This document shows, piece by piece, positions 60,813 to 64,000 of a stretch of 64,000 nucleotides of DNA. Within the stretch, counting starts at the first letter, position 1. Each line of letters opens with the position of its first letter. The stretch covers positions 22,698-86,697 of the forward strand of contig NZ_LZIS01000260.1 in the NCBI RefSeq assembly GCF_001667015.1, written 5' to 3'. Position numbers and translations under genes: made by a program. The stretch comes from Mycobacterium sp. E3198 (GTDB lineage Bacteria > Actinomycetota > Actinomycetes > Mycobacteriales > Mycobacteriaceae). The notes beneath the pieces were generated by a model. The model saw only the letters and a program-made list of their open reading frames with translations. It had not been told where the DNA came from and searched no databases.

Positions 60813-61511
60813 ATGAAGGCCACCACGATCGCCGCCGTCAGCAGGACCATCACCTTCGCGGTGTTCGCCGGCGCGGTCGCGTTCGGCGTGGCCGGCCCGG
60901 CCAGCGCGGCAACGGAACTGATGTACGGCGACCCGGTCGCCGCCGCCGAGTACTGGCACGAGCAGCGCTACGACGACTGCGTCCTGATGTCGAGCGCCGA
61001 CGTCATCGGCCAGGTCACCGGCGAGGCGCCCTCGGAGCAGGCCATCATCGCCAAGGCCCACTCGACCCCCAGCGTCGTGCACACGGGCCCGATCTACACC
61101 AAGCCGGCCGATCCCGACAACCCCAATTCGGGCGACGGCGCCAGCCTGGCGGACGTGCCCACGTTGCTCGCCCACTACCACGTCACCGCCGTCGTCATCG
61201 ACCGGGACGACACCGCCCGAAGCGGCATCCGCCCGGGCATCGCGGGGCTCAAGCAGGCGCTGGGCGGCGGCCACAAGGTGATCGTCAGCCTCAACGGCGA
61301 ACTCATCTGGCACCAGTCCGTCGAGGAGAAGGACCGCACCGGCAACCCGCTGTCCGACCACGCGGTGGTGGTGACCGGCGTCGACGCCACCCACGGCATC
61401 GTGCACCTCAACGACAGCGGCACCTCCGACGGCCGCGACGAGCAGATTCCGCTGCAGCTGTTCGTCCAGTCCTGGGAGACCAGCAACGAGCTGATGGTTG
61501 TCACGCTCTGA
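60813..61511 (+). CDS. Secreted C39-like (papain-fold) cysteine peptidase
   Basis: A 232-residue exported protein: signal peptide about 1-32 ('AGPASA'), then a peptidase-C39-like domain. The probable catalytic residues are Cys56 ('RYDDCVLMSSADV'), His183 ('SDHAVVVTG') and Asn200/Asp201 ('HLNDSG'). 'KVIVSLNGELIW' near residue 155 is a strand shared with a decayed copy at 63314. It may cleave a peptide or peptidoglycan-related amide; no substrate is known. It has its own ribosome site (AGAAAGGA) and upstream element. Confidence 0.8.
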   Translation: MKATTIAAVSRTITFAVFAGAVAFGVAGPASAATELMYGDPVAAAEYWHEQRYDDCVLMSSADVIGQVTGEAPSEQAIIAKAHSTPSVVHTGPIYTKPADPDNPNSGDGASLADVPTLLAHYHVTAVVIDRDDTARSGIRPGIAGLKQALGGGHKVIVSLNGELIWHQSVEEKDRTGNPLSDHAVVVTGVDATHGIVHLNDSGTSDGRDEQIPLQLFVQSWETSNELMVVTL

Positions 61512-61566
61512 CGCGTGTTCCGCTGCACCGCAAGCTGATTCGGGCGGACCAGCAAAGATCACGTTG

Positions 61567-61603
61567 CCGGGGACCGTATTTGCGCAACGCGAGCGGTCCC
61601 CGG
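61567..61603. terminator. Perfect 10-bp hairpin upstream of embR
   Basis: CCGGGGACCG (61567-61576) and CGGTCCCCGG (61594-61603) flank a 17-nt loop, 56 bp after the C39-like stop. The following bases (GTTCTTA) are only weakly T-rich. It could be a terminator or an embR leader structure. Confidence 0.5.
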
Positions 61604-61680
61604 GTTCTTATGGAATTGGCCAAGTTGGTATCACAATCACTACAAGGCACCTCAATGACACGCGGAGGGTGTTACACGCG

Positions 61681-62832
61681 ATGGTGGACAAACGTCTCGA
61701 GTTCGGTCTGCTCGGACCGCTGGAAATGACCGTCGATGGCGCCTCTGTGCCGGCGGGCACCCCCAAGCAGCGGGCCGTGTTGGCCCTGCTGCTGATGAAC
61801 CGCAACAGCCCGGTCGGCGTCGACCGGCTCACCACGGCTCTGTGGGAGGAGTCGCCGCCGTCGGGGGCCAGGGCCAGCATCCACTCCTACGTGTCCAACC
61901 TGCGGAAGCTCCTCGCCGGCTTCGGCGTCGACTCGCGGGTGGTCTTGGCCGCGGCGCCCCCGGGCTACCGCCTCAGCATCCCCGACGACGCTTGCGACAT
62001 CGGGCGATTCATCGCCGAGAAGACCGCGGGCGTGCAGGCGGCCGCTGGCGGCCGGTTCGAACAGGCCAGCAAACACCTTTCCGCGGCGCTGGCGGAATGG
62101 CGCGGGCAGGTGCTCGAGGATCTGCGCGACTTTCAGTTCGTCGACACCTTCGCCACCTCGCTCGTCGAGGAGAAGATCCTCGTGCACACGGCAAAGGCCG
62201 AGGCCGAAATCGCTTGCGGACGCGCCTCTGCCGTGACCACCGAGCTCGAGGCCCTGACCGCGGAGCATCCCTACCGCGAGCCGCTGTGGGCCCAGCTGAT
62301 CACGGCCTACTACCTCACCGACCGCCAATCCGACGCGTTGGCGGCCTACCGCCGCGTGAAACAAACGCTCGCCGACGACCTCGGCATCGACCCGGGCCAC
62401 AACCTGCGCGAACTGAACGACCGGATCCTGCGCCAGGAACCGTTGGACGTCAAGAAGACCGCCGTGACCACCGCCGCCGTGACGCTCACGGTCATGGACC
62501 AGTACACGATGGTGTCCGATCGGGACGCCGTCGCGTACCTGCGCGAGGCATCCGGCGAAAGCTACCCCCTGGACGAGGCCGCGACCCGCATCGGGCGGCT
62601 CAGCGACAACGACATCATCCTGCCCACCCCCAAGGTCAGCCGCTACCACGCCGTCATCGTCGACACGGGCAGCAGCTTCGTGATCAACGACCTGCGCTCG
62701 TCGAACGGCGTGCACGTGCAGCACGAGCGGATCCGCCGCGCGACCCCGCTGCACGACGGCGATCACATCCGCATCGGTGAGCACGAGTTCACGTTCGAGA
62801 TCGCCGCGGGGAACAAGGCCGCCGCCGAGTAG
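61681..62832 (+). CDS. embR: EmbR: SARP-type regulator with FHA domain
   Basis: A 383-residue transcriptional activator of the embCAB arabinosyltransferase genes. An OmpR-like winged helix (about 8-95), a bacterial transcriptional activation domain of helical repeats (about 100-250, 'HPYREPLWAQLITAYYL') and a C-terminal FHA domain (about 305-380, 'RIGRLSDND', 'KVSRYHAVIV', 'LRSSNGVHV') appear in order. The FHA domain binds phosphothreonine of PknH, which phosphorylates EmbR; pknH begins 0.8 kb downstream. The ATG at 61681 follows a GGAGG site. The match to M. tuberculosis EmbR is extensive. Confidence 0.95.
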   Translation: MVDKRLEFGLLGPLEMTVDGASVPAGTPKQRAVLALLLMNRNSPVGVDRLTTALWEESPPSGARASIHSYVSNLRKLLAGFGVDSRVVLAAAPPGYRLSIPDDACDIGRFIAEKTAGVQAAAGGRFEQASKHLSAALAEWRGQVLEDLRDFQFVDTFATSLVEEKILVHTAKAEAEIACGRASAVTTELEALTAEHPYREPLWAQLITAYYLTDRQSDALAAYRRVKQTLADDLGIDPGHNLRELNDRILRQEPLDVKKTAVTTAAVTLTVMDQYTMVSDRDAVAYLREASGESYPLDEAATRIGRLSDNDIILPTPKVSRYHAVIVDTGSSFVINDLRSSNGVHVQHERIRRATPLHDGDHIRIGEHEFTFEIAAGNKAAAE

Positions 62833-62839
62833 GACGTCT

Positions 62840-62860
62840 CCAAGAACTCGTTGAGAATCC
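62840..62860 (+). promoter_or_regulatory. Shared upstream element, copy 3
   Basis: CCAAGAACTCGTTGAGAATC(C), 61 bp before the DUF732 copy B start and 8 bp after the embR stop. It matches copies 1 and 2 and is followed by TTCAAGG. Confidence 0.55.
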
Positions 62861-62921
62861 TTCAAGGATTCGGCCCGAGGCTGAGCGCATCCAGGGCCGA
62901 ACCCACAGTAAAGGATCAGCA

Positions 62922-63254
62922 ATGTTCTCTCCCCGCATCACCGCCGCCGTCACCGCCGCCGTCGGCGCCGCCGCCGTCGGGCTCGCGCTCGCCACCGCCG
63001 GCGCGGCCGGGGCCGGCACCGCCGACGACGCTTTCATCACCGAGATGAGGGGCCTCGGCGTCACGTTCAGCTCCCCCCAGGAGGCCATCAAGGAAGGCCA
63101 CCAGGTGTGCAGAGAGCTGGCCGCCGGCAAGACCGGGACGGATGTCGCCACGGAGGTGCTGAGCCAGACCAACCTCACCACCAAGCAGGCCGCCTACTTC
63201 GTCGTCGACGCGGCGCAGGCCTACTGCCCCCAGCTGTCCAGCCGGCTGACCTAG
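62922..63254 (+). CDS. DUF732 secreted protein, copy B
   Basis: A 110-residue exported DUF732 protein, paralogue of the gene at 60378: the same start (MF-S-RITAA), the same alanine-rich signal peptide, and 'EGHQVCRELAAGKTG' and 'QAYCPQLSS' with the two conserved cysteines. It has about 12 extra residues after the signal peptide. It is followed by a strong terminator and then by a fragment of a second C39-like gene, repeating the order DUF732-C39 seen at 60378-61511. Confidence 0.87.
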   Translation: MFSPRITAAVTAAVGAAAVGLALATAGAAGAGTADDAFITEMRGLGVTFSSPQEAIKEGHQVCRELAAGKTGTDVATEVLSQTNLTTKQAAYFVVDAAQAYCPQLSSRLT

Positions 63255-63272
63255 TCACCCGCCCACCCGATT

Positions 63273-63301
63273 TGGGGGACCCCGCCAGCCGGGGTCCCCC
63301 A
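63273..63301 (+). terminator. Intrinsic terminator after DUF732 copy B
   Basis: 12-bp perfect arms TGGGGGACCCCG (63273-63284) and CGGGGTCCCCCA (63290-63301), 5-nt loop, then TTCTTCTT. It is the clearest hairpin-plus-T-run terminator in the window, 18 bp after the stop. Confidence 0.8.
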
Positions 63302-63313
63302 TTCTTCTTGCGC

Positions 63314-63529
63314 GGCAACGGATCAGCGGTCGCCGAGGACGGCATCCCGGCCGGCATCCGGGGCATCGAGCGGGGCTGGGCACCGGCCACGGTGATCGTC
63401 AGCGTCAACGGCGAACTCATCTGGAACGTGCCCGTCGAGACCAAGGACGATAACGGCAAGCCGCTCCCGACGTCGGTGTTCCTCAAGGCGTGGGACGCCA
63501 GCAACGAACTGACGGTCGTCACCACCTGA
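63314..63529 (+). pseudogene. Fragment of a second C39-like peptidase gene
   Basis: The plus frame ending at the 63527-63529 stop reads 'GIPAGIRGIERG', then 'TVIVSVNGELIW', 'ETKDDNGKPLP' and finally 'WDASNELTVVTT'. This matches the intact protein's 'KVIVSLNGELIW', 'EKDRTGNPLS' and 'WETSNELMVVTL'. The signal peptide, catalytic cysteine region and the His183-Asn200 segment are all missing, the last as an internal deletion of about 30 codons. There is no start codon with a ribosome site. It is a decayed duplicate. Confidence 0.75.
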
Positions 63530-63596
63530 CGCGTTGACTGAGGTGCCGGCGCCGGTGTTGATATGGTCGGCGGGTCTGGGTTGAACGGGAGGATCG

Positions 63597-64000
63597 ATGA
63601 GCGGGGCGCCGGGCTCGCGTTCGGGGTCGAGGTTCGGACCCTACGAGCTCAAACGGGCCCTCGGGCACGGCGGCATGGGCGAGGTCTACGAGGCCGAACA
63701 CACCGTCAAGGGCTGGACCGTGGCGCTCAAGCTGATGTCGGAATCCGTCAGCAAGGATCCGGTGTTTCGCGAGCGGATGCGGCGCGAGGCCCGCATCACC
63801 GGCCGTTTGCAGGAACCCCACGTGGTGCCGATCCACGACTACGGCGAAATCGACGGCCAGATGTACCTGGAGATGCGCCTGATCGAGGGCACCGACCTGG
63901 ACACGTTGCTGAAACGGTTCGGGCCGCTGACCCCGCCGCGCGCGGTGGCCATCGTCACCCAGATCGCCTCGGCGCTGGACGCCGCCCACGCCGCCGGCGT
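63597..64000 (+). CDS. pknH: Serine/threonine protein kinase PknH, partial
   Basis: N-terminal 134 residues of a eukaryotic-type protein kinase; the rest lies past the right edge. The glycine-rich loop 'GHGGMGEVYEAEH' is near residue 23, the ATP lysine is in 'VALKLM' near 46, the alpha-C glutamate region 'RREARITGRL' follows, and 'LDAAHAAGV' leads to the catalytic loop. A GGGAGG site precedes the ATG at 63597. Position after embR identifies it as PknH, the EmbR kinase; the defining sensor domain is not in view. Confidence 0.88.
   Translation, partial: MSGAPGSRSGSRFGPYELKRALGHGGMGEVYEAEHTVKGWTVALKLMSESVSKDPVFRERMRREARITGRLQEPHVVPIHDYGEIDGQMYLEMRLIEGTDLDTLLKRFGPLTPPRAVAIVTQIASALDAAHAAG

Overview
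This window is high-GC DNA from a mycobacterium, most likely a slow-growing nontuberculous species. Evidence for this: a PE-domain protein, PknH and EmbR, several DUF732 proteins, LprB/LprC-type lipoproteins, F420-type oxidoreductases, an AtpH b-delta fusion, and a Rho factor with a long polar N-terminal extension. From memory of the M. tuberculosis map, the backbone runs as Rv1308 (atpA) back to Rv1266c (pknH), presented in reverse order. No database search was possible, so family calls rest on recognisable motifs and on remembered gene order.

Region 1 (1-19.0 kb, all minus strand) is core housekeeping: the ATP synthase operon (atpI-like, atpB, atpE, atpF, atpH, atpA), wecA, sua5, prmC, prfA, rpmE, an extra acyl-CoA synthetase lodged between rho and rpmE, rho, and the amino-acid operon argS-lysA-hom-thrC-thrB. 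Many neighbours overlap by ATGA, GTGA or TTGA, which shows translational coupling.

Region 2 (19.0-38.2 kb) is the accessory part. It holds a PLP enzyme with a tautomerase-like partner and a divergent GlxA-type regulator; a tRNA-Arg(CCG) whose 3' end is partly repeated 0.44 kb downstream; small secreted proteins and a cutinase; a GarA-like FHA protein; F420-, SDR- and TetR-type genes; a redox/sulfur cluster (thioredoxin, a 50-aa Cys-rich protein, a peroxiredoxin, divergent from a sulfide:quinone oxidoreductase-like flavoprotein and a 58-aa partner); and NUDIX, ketosteroid-isomerase-like, SRPBCC, K+ channel, LLM and VOC genes. In the redox/sulfur cluster each divergent promoter carries an identical 16-bp box that fits the RicR/CsoR operator consensus. 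I regard this as the most interesting unit in the window.

Region 3 (38.2-49.5 kb) is sulfate activation (Rrf2-type regulator, cysNC, cysD), a thioesterase, beta-carbonic anhydrase, the Opp peptide importer (oppB, oppC, oppD, oppA) and an alpha/beta hydrolase.

Region 4 (49.5-64 kb) has an SbcC/SbcD-like pair, a PE-hydrolase fusion, a SixA-like phosphatase, lprC/lprB, and a pair of ABC exporter half-transporters. It ends with a secreted-protein cluster in which a DUF732 + C39-like gene pair is duplicated on both sides of embR, the second C39 copy being reduced to a fragment. The start of pknH follows; in M. tuberculosis PknH is the kinase that phosphorylates EmbR. No CRISPR array, transposase or prophage was seen. 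No stretch over about 300 bp lacks a gene.
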